DNA of 64,000 bases, from the NCBI GenBank assembly GCA_021513715.1, contig CP084167.1, positions 1,690,571-1,754,570 of the forward strand, read 5' to 3'. Below the pieces are notes generated by a model. It searched no databases. It was not told the DNA's origin and saw only the letters and a program-made list of their open reading frames with translations. Below, piece by piece: positions 1 through 8,650 of the stretch. A program made the position numbers and the translations under genes. Positions within the stretch are counted from its first letter, which is position 1; each line of letters starts with the position of its first letter. The stretch comes from Candidatus Heimdallarchaeum endolithica. Its GTDB lineage: Archaea; Asgardarchaeota; Heimdallarchaeia; Heimdallarchaeales; Heimdallarchaeaceae.

Positions 1-24
1 TTATAAAAAAAATATATAGGGATA

Positions 25-507
25 TTATACAATCCTTTGTTTTCCTCCAGGAGGATTAATGAAAAATACAGTTAATAATAATAAGAATATCCCTAAAGAT
101 TCCTTAAATGTCACATTATTTACTATATCTTGGGGTAATCCTTCCCTGAATACTGTAATTGCTTGAAATCCAAAAAATATTACAAGTAGTTGTATAAAGA
201 AATAAATTAAGATGGTTATAAATGCTCCTCTGATTAGGTATCTCAAAAGTTTTCTGTCTTCATCTCTTCTTACCCTACTTAACAAATAATCAGTTACTAA
301 TAGTGATGAAGCTGTTAACACTATCGCACCAAAAAGTGGGAAAGCGATTACTAAACTAATATATCCTACTTGGTTTAGTTGCACAATTTCGCTGAGATAA
401 TAATAGTGAGGCAACTGTGCTATCATTGATATTCCAAATAAAATTAATATACTGGGTAAAGCTGCTTCTTTGTTCCAAAATCTTGATTGTTCACTCATAA
501 CTTTCAT
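25..507 (-). CDS. Hypothetical multi-pass membrane protein
   Basis: A 160-residue protein with no family I recognise. It has about four hydrophobic segments: roughly residues 17-35 (SILILFGISMIAQL), 47-70, 92-115 (an aliphatic/aromatic stretch ending IIF-FGF) and 139-150. A charged cytoplasmic-looking loop RVRRDEDRKLLR lies between the second and third segments. The start at 507 is ATG, and an in-frame ATG at 498 (MSEQSRF) is equally possible. It is transcribed away from the window edge on the minus strand, downstream of the Trx/V4R gene but with its own 70-bp gap. Only membrane location is supported; no function is proposed. Confidence 0.6.
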   Translation of the reverse strand: MKVMSEQSRFWNKEAALPSILILFGISMIAQLPHYYYLSEIVQLNQVGYISLVIAFPLFGAIVLTASSLLVTDYLLSRVRRDEDRKLLRYLIRGAFITILIYFFIQLLVIFFGFQAITVFREGLPQDIVNNVTFKESLGIFLLLLTVFFINPPGGKQRIV

Positions 508-577
508 TCCTTAACATTAGGGATGTTTTTGCTATAATCAACAGTGTTTTTTTTAACTTTTCTGTTCAAGTTTCTAG

Positions 578-2140
578 TTAATGCATATCTTCTTCAAAAG
601 AATATCCTTTCTCTATTCTAAATTCACAGTAATTATATCCTGTTCCATGACATTTTGTTTCTGTTACAATTGGTGGGTCTTTCAATAATAATGCAAGTCT
701 TCCAGCTATGTATCCTGAAGTAAAGTCACATAATGTTTCTCCTTTACTTTCTCCATCTTCAGTGAGATTTATTCCTGAAGAATAGGCATTTTCATAGATT
801 CTAATGTACATTTCATCTTCGTCTTCACCGTCAATAACTTCAACAAAAGAATATTCTCTTTTTAATATGTTTGTAGGATGAGTGAGATAAAGTTTTAAAA
901 TTTCAACTGCTTTCTTTAGTGATTCAATAGGCAAACTTTCTTCTTCTAGTACATCATATATTATTGTTTTACCTGGTCCAATTACACCTAATTCTCTTCC
1001 AGCAGAATATAAGAGTGCTCCACAGAATTTATCTCTAAACTTTAGAGACATTATTTGCTGCTGTAAAATACTTATATGTACATAATCTACATCATTAGGA
1101 CGTAAAGCATTAGTCATGAGTAAAGATTCAAATCCATTTTGACTTGTCTCATGAATCAACTCAAAAAACATTTGCTTACGATACTCTGATTTTGGCAAAT
1201 CTCCTAAATATTGAATGTTTTTTTTACTTTCATCAATTTCTTTTACTTTATATGGAGCTTTTCCTGGTTCTTTACCCAAAAACACTTCAATTTCAAATTC
1301 GCAATAGGGGTCACCAAGTCCTTTACACTTTGTTTCCACAACAGAGGTAGCAGAACCAGTCATTGCTTCAACTGTACCAGCAATTTTTCCAGCAGTAAAA
1401 TGACATAAAGGTTCTCCTACATTTATTACACCAGAAACAGTACAAAGGTCGTGAATTCTGAGTGTTGCTTTATAATTTTCAATACTAGCTATATCACAAT
1501 GAGTAGCTTGGTAAATTGGAATATCATTATTATGGCTATATAATTTAGCCAACGCTATTAAGACCTCTTGAAAACGTTCTTCAGGATTTACTGCTTGAAC
1601 ATTAGGATTTAACACTGTCAGATAATAAGGATCAGCACCATAAATTCCTAATTCCCTTCCGCTTTGGTAAAGTAACTGAGGAACTAATGGATCTAACGCA
1701 AGTAATGAAAGAACAACTTGTTGATATACGCTAATATGACAGTAATCTCCAATAGTTTTTCGAACAATATTCTGAGAGATGAGAGAAGAGATTGTGTTTT
1801 TTGTCAAAACCATCATACTTTCTTTTCTCTGCGTTTTTTTATCAGTAGCCACCATTAGAGGAAGAATATGGCTCCATAATTTATCCTTAATATCGTCTTC
1901 AGTTATCATACCCTTTGCAATTACGCTGTCATTCATCATAATAACAGGTACTGACATTACATTATACTGAGAAGCAATCTCTGGTTCTTCTGTTATATCT
2001 ACTTTTGTTACACTCACAAGATTTTTTAAAGAGGTTCCTGCTACTTGCTCTACAACATGCTCTACTGATGGGCATGCGAAGCATGTAGGACTAGTAAATA
2101 ATAACAATCGAACCTTAGATTGCATATCTTCTTCTGACAT
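578..2140 (-). CDS. Thioredoxin-like domain fused to two V4R domains
   Basis: This 520-residue protein appears to have three domains. Residues 1-95 look like a glutaredoxin/thioredoxin fold, with SPTCFAC (C20, C23) and a cis-Pro motif MSVPVIMM. Two V4R (4-vinyl reductase) domains follow, at roughly 120-285 and 320-515. Each ends with the V4R cysteine signature: an LCHFT/LCDFT motif, then TKCKGLGDPYCEF in the first copy and TKCHGTGYNYCEF in the second. V4R domains are small-ligand or metal-binding sensor domains related to the Bet3/TRAPP fold. A redox domain plus a duplicated cysteine-rich V4R suggests a soluble redox or ligand sensor (inference). No DNA-binding or output domain is visible. 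It is monocistronic, with ATG start at 2140. Confidence 0.8.
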   Translation of the reverse strand: MSEEDMQSKVRLLLFTSPTCFACPSVEHVVEQVAGTSLKNLVSVTKVDITEEPEIASQYNVMSVPVIMMNDSVIAKGMITEDDIKDKLWSHILPLMVATDKKTQRKESMMVLTKNTISSLISQNIVRKTIGDYCHISVYQQVVLSLLALDPLVPQLLYQSGRELGIYGADPYYLTVLNPNVQAVNPEERFQEVLIALAKLYSHNNDIPIYQATHCDIASIENYKATLRIHDLCTVSGVINVGEPLCHFTAGKIAGTVEAMTGSATSVVETKCKGLGDPYCEFEIEVFLGKEPGKAPYKVKEIDESKKNIQYLGDLPKSEYRKQMFFELIHETSQNGFESLLMTNALRPNDVDYVHISILQQQIMSLKFRDKFCGALLYSAGRELGVIGPGKTIIYDVLEEESLPIESLKKAVEILKLYLTHPTNILKREYSFVEVIDGEDEDEMYIRIYENAYSSGINLTEDGESKGETLCDFTSGYIAGRLALLLKDPPIVTETKCHGTGYNYCEFRIEKGYSFEEDMH

Positions 2141-2389
2141 AGTTACCGCGTTTCCAAATTTCTTAATAGTTATTATTCGTTTATATTGAAAAAGATTTCT
2201 TCAATGCAAAAAAAATCTAAAAGAGAAATAACAAACTCATCTATCATTGAAATAACTCAATCATTATAGAAACAAGCGAGACGTGTTTAAAACAAACATT
2301 TATCCAATATTAGTTTAAGAAAATTGAACTTTTTAGATAAAATTTTATTAATGACTAAAAAAAATGCACAAATGATTTGGTGAAAAAAC

Positions 2390-3595
2390 GTGACAGATAT
2401 AACCAAAATTGAACGAGTTGCAAAGTTGTTAAAGAGAGAAAGAAAATTGCGCTTGGCAAGATTAAATGATGTGTATATGAAACCCATCGAAGGACCGACT
2501 GATCGTCTTGTGACCAGTGAAAAAAAAGATTATATAATGTTAGGAAGTTATTCATATCTAGGTTTAATTAATCATCCTGAAATCAAAAAAGCTGCAAAAG
2601 AAGCGATTGACAAGTATGGAACAGGAGCTGGAGGAGTAAGATTACTTACAGGAACACTAGATTTACACAAAAAACTTGAAAAAAAAATAGCAGAATTCAA
2701 AAATACAGAAGATGCTGTTGTATATTCAAGCGGTTATGTTACTAATGAAGCTATTTTATCTAGTATTTTCAGTAAAGGAGATCTTATTGTCATTGATCGT
2801 TTTGCTCACGCGAGTATTTATAGTGGATGTATCCTATCAAAAGCAGAATGGACAAGATTTCAACATAATGATATGGAAGATTTGGAAAGGATATTGAAAG
2901 AGAATAGAGAAAAATACAACAATATTGTTATTGCAGTTGATGGTGTTTATTCTATGGATGGAGACGTAGCCAATATGCCAGAGATTATTGAATTAGCTAA
3001 AAAATATGATGCTTTTACAATGGTTGATGAAGCTCATGCTATAGGCGTTTTAGGTGAAACAGGGAAAGGTGTCGAAGAATATTTTGGGTTAAAAAAGGAT
3101 GATATAGACATCAAAATGGGAACACTAAGCAAGACTATCCCATCAGTTGGAGGTTATATTGCTGGAAAAAAGGAACTAATGACTTTCTTAAGATACAGTT
3201 CTAATCCATTTATATTCTCTGCAGCTTTACCCCCACCTAGTGCTGCAGCAGCTTTAAAAGCTTTTGAAATAATTGAAAATGAACCAGAGAGAGTTAAAAA
3301 CGTTCAAAACAAAGCTAAAGAATTTATTAAAGGAGTAAAAGAACTTGGATTTGATACGTTAAGGAGTAAGGACACTGCAATAATCCCAGTAATTATAGGA
3401 ACAGAAGTGAAAACTTTTCGTTTTGCGAATAAAATGGAAAAACAAGGGATTATTGTTCCTCCAGTTGTCTATCCTGCTGTTCCTCGTGATGGAGGAAGAT
3501 TGAGATGTTGTGTTATGGCAACACATACTGATGAAGATATGGATAGGATATTGAAAGCTTTTGAAAAAGTAGGTAAAGAATTACAAATAATTTAA
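2390..3595 (+). CDS. Alpha-oxoamine synthase family PLP enzyme (KBL/BioF-like)
   Basis: A 401-residue pyridoxal-phosphate enzyme of the alpha-oxoamine synthase family (glycine C-acetyltransferase, 8-amino-7-oxononanoate synthase, serine palmitoyltransferase). These enzymes condense an amino acid with an acyl-CoA and release CO2. Family marks seen: SYSYLGL (53-59), GTGAGGVRLLTGT (77-89), H140 that stacks on PLP, MVDEAHAIG (211-219) and the Schiff-base lysine K248 in GTLSKTIPSVGG. The usual motif is GTLSKA, so TIPS is slightly divergent. The start is GTG at 2390, preceded by GGTGA at 2379-2383. The exact acyl-CoA cannot be decided from sequence; no biotin or lipid genes are adjacent. A KBL-like role in threonine/glycine metabolism is the simplest guess. 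Confidence 0.85.
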   Translation: MTDITKIERVAKLLKRERKLRLARLNDVYMKPIEGPTDRLVTSEKKDYIMLGSYSYLGLINHPEIKKAAKEAIDKYGTGAGGVRLLTGTLDLHKKLEKKIAEFKNTEDAVVYSSGYVTNEAILSSIFSKGDLIVIDRFAHASIYSGCILSKAEWTRFQHNDMEDLERILKENREKYNNIVIAVDGVYSMDGDVANMPEIIELAKKYDAFTMVDEAHAIGVLGETGKGVEEYFGLKKDDIDIKMGTLSKTIPSVGGYIAGKKELMTFLRYSSNPFIFSAALPPPSAAAALKAFEIIENEPERVKNVQNKAKEFIKGVKELGFDTLRSKDTAIIPVIIGTEVKTFRFANKMEKQGIIVPPVVYPAVPRDGGRLRCCVMATHTDEDMDRILKAFEKVGKELQII

Positions 3596-4058
3596 ATCTC
3601 AACTTTTTCTTTTTTTTAGCAAAGAATTTAAGGTTTATAAAAAAGAAGAAAATTTGATTGGTTTTTTAAGAATTGCGTCAATTTTTACTATTGACACTTC
3701 AGACTTAATTGTGTTAGGTAGAACGCATAACTAAAGTTATTTTTTATTTATAACCCTCATTCCATTGACTGCTTCTACTCCTGTGATAGCTGACATTAAA
3801 TATTCAACATTGCAATATCTGGATTAAACTTTTTAAATAATTTAACACATAAAGTTACACAATAAGACTGATAAACCAGAAAATATTTGCTCACACAAAT
3901 TTCGACAATTTAATTATGTATTATTCAAAGAAAATATCCAATTTGATGAACCTTTTTCAATTCACTTTTTGTTTTTCTCATACTTTAAACCAGAAAGTTA
4001 TTATTTTAAATTTGTTAAAGATCAAATTTTAACTCATATTTTTATTTTAAAGTATTTG
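3596..4058. other. Intergenic region with possible gene remnant
   Basis: A 463-bp stretch with no convincing gene. It begins with a T-rich run just after the oxoamine synthase stop (3605-3618), a plausible transcription end. On the minus strand around 3740-3850, two short reading frames in different phases (KKFNPDIAMLNI, then MSAITGVEAVNGMRVINKK) look like the tail of a protein interrupted by a frameshift. I could not assign a family. The remainder is AT-rich and featureless. Confidence 0.35.
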
Positions 4059-4259
4059 ATGACAAAAGAAAAGATTAGAGAGATACAAGAACACACAGAA
4101 CTTAACCATAAACGCATTGTTTTGCTTGTAGATACTATTAGAAACAATTTAGCCACAATTCAATTAGCTTCTCTTCAGTGTGATAAAATAAGTGAAACAA
4201 GTATCTCTGATTCTATCACGCCTATTATTGAATTTGTAGATTATATTGAAAAAAGCTGA
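4059..4259 (+). CDS. Small helical protein, degenerate histidine-kinase dimerisation-like
   Basis: A 66-residue protein (MTKEKIREIQEH...). Upstream in-frame codons reach 3969, but the residues they encode are hydrophobic and unlike the rest, so I prefer the ATG at 4059. The segment LLVDTIRNNLATIQLAS resembles the DHp helix of histidine kinases (typical HDIRNPLATI). The phospho-acceptor His would be replaced by Asp, and there is no ATPase domain. It may be a stand-alone dimerisation module, a remnant of a kinase gene or a chance resemblance. There is no clear ribosome binding site. Function unknown. Confidence 0.35.
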   Translation: MTKEKIREIQEHTELNHKRIVLLVDTIRNNLATIQLASLQCDKISETSISDSITPIIEFVDYIEKS

Positions 4260-4292
4260 AAAAAATTAAAAAACTTGAAAAGACAATTAAAT

Positions 4293-5159
4293 TTACAAAA
4301 AAAGTGATCGTAATTTGTAAATGATATTGGAAATTGAAAGAACTCTTTTTCTACACAGAGTTGCTTTTTTTGTAAAAAGGTTAACGTAAGCAAAATATCC
4401 ATTTACTAGAGGCCCAGGATTAATAAGAATTGTGCTTTTCTCAATTTGAATAGTACTTACTTCATGAACATGCCCACAAAAAACAAAGTCAAACAACGAC
4501 GTTTCGAAAATAAGAGAGGCAATTTCCTTGTTTCCGGCATGGTAGTTTCTCATAGGAATTAAATCAACATGTGTATTCTTGGGGGGTTCATGAAAAAGGC
4601 CAATAAACAATTTTCTTTTGTTCTTTTCTTTAAGGAAAAGAGCTTGCTCTTTTAATTCTAACAAATCTTTTCTTATGGTGCTTATTTCTCTAACTGTCGG
4701 TGTTTGAATGGAGGAATATTCAGCTTTTTGACAATATCCATACCCTAGCACTAATAAATTTTCATGCTCTACAATTTTTGATTCAATAAAAATTAAATTC
4801 GAACTTTCCTTGGTTTGCTGTTTAATATAAGTAATAACTTCAGGAGTATCAGTATTTCCATGTGTGAAAAATATTGGTTTATTTAACGCTCTAAAAAAGT
4901 CCAAGATTTTCTTTGTTGAACGTAATTGAAATTCAACAAATTCGCTGTATTTTTTTCCAAATACAAGTTCCATATATTTTTCTCGACTAATTTTTTTATA
5001 TTTGATAATTGATTGAAAGATAAGAGGGATATAAATAGTCCCTGCTATGTCTCCTGCAACAAAAATCACATCAACCTCTTCTAACTTTTTTTTTAATTTT
5101 CTTAATAGTTTCAATGAACCATGAATGTCTGCTAGAACAATAGCTTTCAATTTACTCAC
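4293..5159 (-). CDS. Calcineurin-like metallophosphoesterase
   Basis: A 288-residue metallophosphoesterase with the family's metal-binding motifs in order: ADIHGS near the N-terminus (D-x-H), VAGDIAG (GDxxG block), THGNTDTPE (GN-D/H block), LFHEPP, and CGHVHE near residue 230 (GHxH), followed by INPGP. These ligate two metal ions for hydrolysis of phosphomono- or diesters. It resembles the archaeal Icc/YfcE-like group, but the substrate is not readable from sequence. The start overlaps the end of hutH by 8 bp, so the two are probably co-transcribed and translationally coupled. The link to histidine breakdown may be only positional. Confidence 0.85.
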   Translation of the reverse strand: MSKLKAIVLADIHGSLKLLRKLKKKLEEVDVIFVAGDIAGTIYIPLIFQSIIKYKKISREKYMELVFGKKYSEFVEFQLRSTKKILDFFRALNKPIFFTHGNTDTPEVITYIKQQTKESSNLIFIESKIVEHENLLVLGYGYCQKAEYSSIQTPTVREISTIRKDLLELKEQALFLKEKNKRKLFIGLFHEPPKNTHVDLIPMRNYHAGNKEIASLIFETSLFDFVFCGHVHEVSTIQIEKSTILINPGPLVNGYFAYVNLFTKKATLCRKRVLSISNIIYKLRSLFL

Positions 5160-6684
5160 CAGAAATAGAGAGTAACTCTTTTTCTATATTTTTTAGTAGA
5201 TTTCCAGCTTTTACTTGTTCAATAACCCAATAGACGTCATCATCATATCTTCTATCGTCTGCAATAGGTGGTATTTTTTTTCTAATATAATCATATATCT
5301 CTTTATTCACTGGTGAAAGATCTCTTTCACCTCGAAACTCTAAAGCTTGACAGGCAGTAAAAATTTCTATTGCTATCATCTGCAAAACTATTTCTCTTAT
5401 TTTGTAAGCTTTTTTACTCGAAGTTAACCCCATACTTACATGGTCTTCTTGGTCTGCAGAAACAGGAGTATTATCAATTGTTGCAGGACTGCTTAATACT
5501 TTATTCTCAGAAGATAATGCTGCATCAGCATATTGAAGAATCATAAGACCAGAATTTAACCCTGGATTTCCAGTTAAGAAAGCAGGAAGATTTGATAAGG
5601 AGGTGTTTAACAATTGATTAACACGCCTCTCAGATATTGTTCCTAGTTCTGTCATCGCTATTGAGAGAAAATCCATGACAAGAGAGATAGGTTCTCCATG
5701 AAAGTTTCCACCAGAAAAAGCATGATTTTCACTTACTGAAATTAGAGGATTATCTGTTACTGAGTTTATTTCAATTTCAACAACATCTTTTGCGTATCTG
5801 ATTGTATCGAGAATCGCTCCATGGACCTGAGGAGAACAGCGTATAGAATAGGGGTCTTGAACTCTAGGAGCTTTAATTTTTTCTATATCACTATCTTTTA
5901 TAAGTTTCAAAACAGTTTTTGCAAAATCACGTTGTCCTTTATGCGCTCTATTTTCCATTATAAATGGTGAAAAAGCATCAGTATTTCCATGAAAAGCTTC
6001 TAGAACCAAAGCAACACTAATTGCTGAATGCTTCATAATACTTAACGCATCATAAACTGTATGAGCAGCATAAGAAGATAAAACATGTGTCCCATTTACT
6101 AATGAAAGACCTTCTTTAGCAACAGGATTAACTGGTTTTAATCCTAAAATATTCAACAATTCTTTTCCATCGTAAGTTTTCCCATTATACTTTGCTTTTC
6201 CCTCACCCATTAAAATGCTAGCAATGTATGATAAAGGAGCAAGATCACCACTAGCTCCTAAAGAACCAACACTTGGAACTAAAGGAATAACCTCATTATT
6301 AACTAGTTCTATATATAGATCAACAGTGGATAGCCTTATTCCACTACTACCTTTACAATAAGAATTAATTGCAATAACCATTGCCCCCCTAACTATTTCA
6401 TCAGGAAGAAAATCTCCAAAACCAATACTATGGGAACGAATTATATTTTCTTGTAAAGTAGATTGTTCTTCACTAGAAATGAGCACATTCGCTAGTTTTC
6501 CAAAACCTGTGGAAACACCATAAATAGCTTCATTCCCTGAAATTAATTCTTCAATTATCTTTCTTGATTCTATGATTCTTTGTTTACTTTCATCACTTAT
6601 TTGAATTTTATATCCTTTTCTTGTTATTTTTATTAAATCTTGAATTGTAAGTGAATTCCCATCAAGGACAATAATATTATTCAT
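5152..6684 (-). CDS. hutH: Histidine ammonia-lyase
   Basis: A 510-residue enzyme that deaminates L-histidine to trans-urocanate, the first step of histidine catabolism. It contains the Ala-Ser-Gly triad (A144-S145-G146 in SLGASGDLAPLSYIA) that cyclises into the MIO electrophile. Other family marks are YGVSTGFG (55-62), the NGT motif in LSLVNGTHVL, EINSVTDNPL and FSGGNFHGEP. Length is normal for HutH. The ATG start at 6684 faces hutI across a 345-bp divergent spacer, so the two may share a regulatory region. Urocanase and the final hydrolase are not in the window. Confidence 0.95.
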   Translation of the reverse strand: MNNIIVLDGNSLTIQDLIKITRKGYKIQISDESKQRIIESRKIIEELISGNEAIYGVSTGFGKLANVLISSEEQSTLQENIIRSHSIGFGDFLPDEIVRGAMVIAINSYCKGSSGIRLSTVDLYIELVNNEVIPLVPSVGSLGASGDLAPLSYIASILMGEGKAKYNGKTYDGKELLNILGLKPVNPVAKEGLSLVNGTHVLSSYAAHTVYDALSIMKHSAISVALVLEAFHGNTDAFSPFIMENRAHKGQRDFAKTVLKLIKDSDIEKIKAPRVQDPYSIRCSPQVHGAILDTIRYAKDVVEIEINSVTDNPLISVSENHAFSGGNFHGEPISLVMDFLSIAMTELGTISERRVNQLLNTSLSNLPAFLTGNPGLNSGLMILQYADAALSSENKVLSSPATIDNTPVSADQEDHVSMGLTSSKKAYKIREIVLQMIAIEIFTACQALEFRGERDLSPVNKEIYDYIRKKIPPIADDRRYDDDVYWVIEQVKAGNLLKNIEKELLSISGE

Positions 6685-7029
6685 GATTAAAGTTTTTTCA
6701 TTACTAATTTAAAAATTTGGATAGAAGAAGTTGAACTTAAGAAAAATTGAATTAACTAAATGAATGAAATTTTTTAGGATCGATATAATTTGAAAACAAA
6801 TTCATTATTTTTGAAATTTGGAAAATCGTTTCAGTCTTTTCAAGCATTATCAAAAAAGATTCCATTATTACTTTTTTTTCAACAAAAATTAAGGAATAAA
6901 ATAGTTAACTCTTCTTTTTCTTCATTTAATAAAGTAAAAGTCTTTTTAACTGAAAAGACCAATATAATATCTTAAAAAAAAACATTTTGCAAAAAAAATA
7001 AATTATAGCTTTTACACTTTAAAATTAAC
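6685..7029. promoter_or_regulatory. Divergent hutH/hutI intergenic region
   Basis: A 345-bp AT-rich spacer between two divergently transcribed histidine-degradation genes. It should contain two promoters. A 61-codon reading frame inside it (6790-6975) is low-complexity Phe/Lys/Ser sequence and is not treated as a gene. I see no clear palindromic operator. The divergent arrangement suggests joint control (inference). Confidence 0.5.
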
Positions 7030-8337
7030 ATGCTCCGACATGAAAAAGAAGGAATAATTATAGCAAATATAGCCGATCTTTTTTTAGGTGAAGTAACAAA
7101 ATATGAACCATCCTACCCTAACGAAAAACCAGACGCTCTTGTAATAAAAGATGGAAAAATAGAAGCTATTGGTGAAACTGGGAGAATATTAGCAGACTAT
7201 AACAGAACAGATTATGAATATATCAACTGTAATAATGAACAAAGTGTTTGCCCAAGTTTTGTAGATTCACATACCCATCTTGTTTTTGCGGGGAATAGAT
7301 CTCATGAGCTAGAAATGAAAATTAAAGGAATAAGTTATAGTGAAATAGCAGCAAAAGGGGGCGGAATAAATTATACAGTAAGAGAGACAAGAAATGCATC
7401 AAAAAAGGAGTTAAAGGCTGCTGCATTAAAGATATTAGATAAAATGCTACTACACGGAACAACAACCATTGAAGCAAAATCCGGATATGGGTTAAACCAT
7501 GAAAGTGAACTAAAAATACTTGAAGTAATTAATGAATTAAATGAAGAACATCCAATTGAAATAGTTCCAACATTTTTAGGTTGTCATATTAAACCCGAAG
7601 ACTTTATGGGAAACACATACGAATATATTGAAACAATGATGTATTTGCTCCCCGAAATTAAAAAAAGAAACTTAGCTGAATATGTAGATATATGGACAGA
7701 TTTAGGAGCATTTACTGTTGAAGAATCAGAATTTTTTCTTAAAGAAGCTGTAAAACAAGGCTTCAAAATAAGAGTGCATGCAGACGAGATGGATAATGTG
7801 GGTGCGGGAATAATGGCAGCCAATTTGGGAGCAGTATCAGCAGATCATTTACTAAAATCAGAAGCAATAACTGCAGAAGCGATGGCTGAAAAAGAAGTAG
7901 TCGCAAATTTGCTTCCTGGAACACCATTTGTTTTAATGAGCAGAAAGTATGCTAATTACAGAATGTTTCGGGATGCAAATTGCACTGTTGCACTGAGCAC
8001 AGATTTCAATCCAAATTGTTATATATTAAACATGCAAACAATTCTAACACTTGGAACATATATGATGAAAATGACACCAAAAGAAGCCCTAAAAGCAGCA
8101 ACTTTTGGAGGAGCAAAAGCATTGAACAGAGAAAAAAGGATTGGGTCAATAGATTTAGGAATGCAAGCAGATGTTTTAATCTTAGATGTACCATCAATAG
8201 ACGATTTAGTTTATCAATTTGGAACAAATAATGTTTCTACTGTGATTAAAGAAGGAAAAATACTGGTGAAAGATAAAGAAATAATACTGAAAAAAAATGA
8301 ACCAAAAAAAAAGATAAAATACGAACTTAAAATTTAG
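7030..8337 (+). CDS. hutI: Imidazolonepropionase
   Basis: A 435-residue amidohydrolase-superfamily enzyme that opens the imidazolone ring of 4-imidazolone-5-propanoate in histidine catabolism. Metal-ligand motifs seen: DSHTHLVFAGNRSHELEMK (HxH), GTTTIEAKSGYGL, HADEMDN, SADHLL and LSTDFNPN (metal Asp). Length is slightly above the usual ~405-420 because of a Lys-rich tail (KKNEPKKKIK). It is transcribed away from hutH, with two identical-stem hairpins starting 3 bp after its stop codon. The pair makes urocanate and later intermediates; the middle enzyme (urocanase) must lie elsewhere. Confidence 0.95.
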   Translation: MLRHEKEGIIIANIADLFLGEVTKYEPSYPNEKPDALVIKDGKIEAIGETGRILADYNRTDYEYINCNNEQSVCPSFVDSHTHLVFAGNRSHELEMKIKGISYSEIAAKGGGINYTVRETRNASKKELKAAALKILDKMLLHGTTTIEAKSGYGLNHESELKILEVINELNEEHPIEIVPTFLGCHIKPEDFMGNTYEYIETMMYLLPEIKKRNLAEYVDIWTDLGAFTVEESEFFLKEAVKQGFKIRVHADEMDNVGAGIMAANLGAVSADHLLKSEAITAEAMAEKEVVANLLPGTPFVLMSRKYANYRMFRDANCTVALSTDFNPNCYILNMQTILTLGTYMMKMTPKEALKAATFGGAKALNREKRIGSIDLGMQADVLILDVPSIDDLVYQFGTNNVSTVIKEGKILVKDKEIILKKNEPKKKIKYELKI

Positions 8338-8339
8338 GT

Positions 8340-8390
8340 TGTCGAACAAAACCTCGACACTAAATCTAGTTGTCGAAAATTTATTCGACA
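8340..8390. repeat. Twin inverted repeats TGTCGA-N8-TCGACA
   Basis: Two perfect inverted repeats with identical 6-bp stems and 8-nt spacers lie just after the hutI stop. The first is TGTCGA at 8340-8345 and TCGACA at 8354-8359. The second is TGTCGA at 8371-8376 and TCGACA at 8385-8390. Their starts are 31 bp apart, about three helical turns. As RNA they would be tandem hairpins protecting or ending the hutI transcript. As DNA they could be a tandem operator for the thermosome promoter about 260 bp downstream. Confidence 0.7.
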
Positions 8391-8650
8391 GGGAAAAAAA
8401 GTCAAGCACTGAAAAATTTTTAAATAAAACATTTAGAGCAACCTTTTCTCTTCGAATTCCCTAAAAATTGTATAAAGTTGACTGACAGTAAATTTTATAT
8501 ATCAGTCTAAGTCGAATTTTTACGGAAATTGTTTCTCGTGTGATAAAAGACAAGTGAAAAAACACAATTAAACAATTATCAAATAAATATAATTCTAAAA
8601 TAATTATAATCTATAACACAGAGAAATAAAAAATTAAAGGTGAAAAAAAA

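Noticed and set aside
1144..1970. Three plus-strand ORFs inside the V4R gene
   Set aside because: Shadow frames of the minus-strand gene with biased composition and no ribosome binding sites.
2351..2383. Short ORF MTKKNAQMIW before the oxoamine synthase as another leader peptide
   Set aside because: It lacks the G-[DE]-[FY] pattern, shows no downstream pairing that I could find, and its end overlaps the ribosome binding site of the gene; probably chance.
6790..6975. 61-codon ORF between hutH and hutI
   Set aside because: Low-complexity Phe/Lys/Ser sequence in the divergent promoter region, no ribosome binding site.
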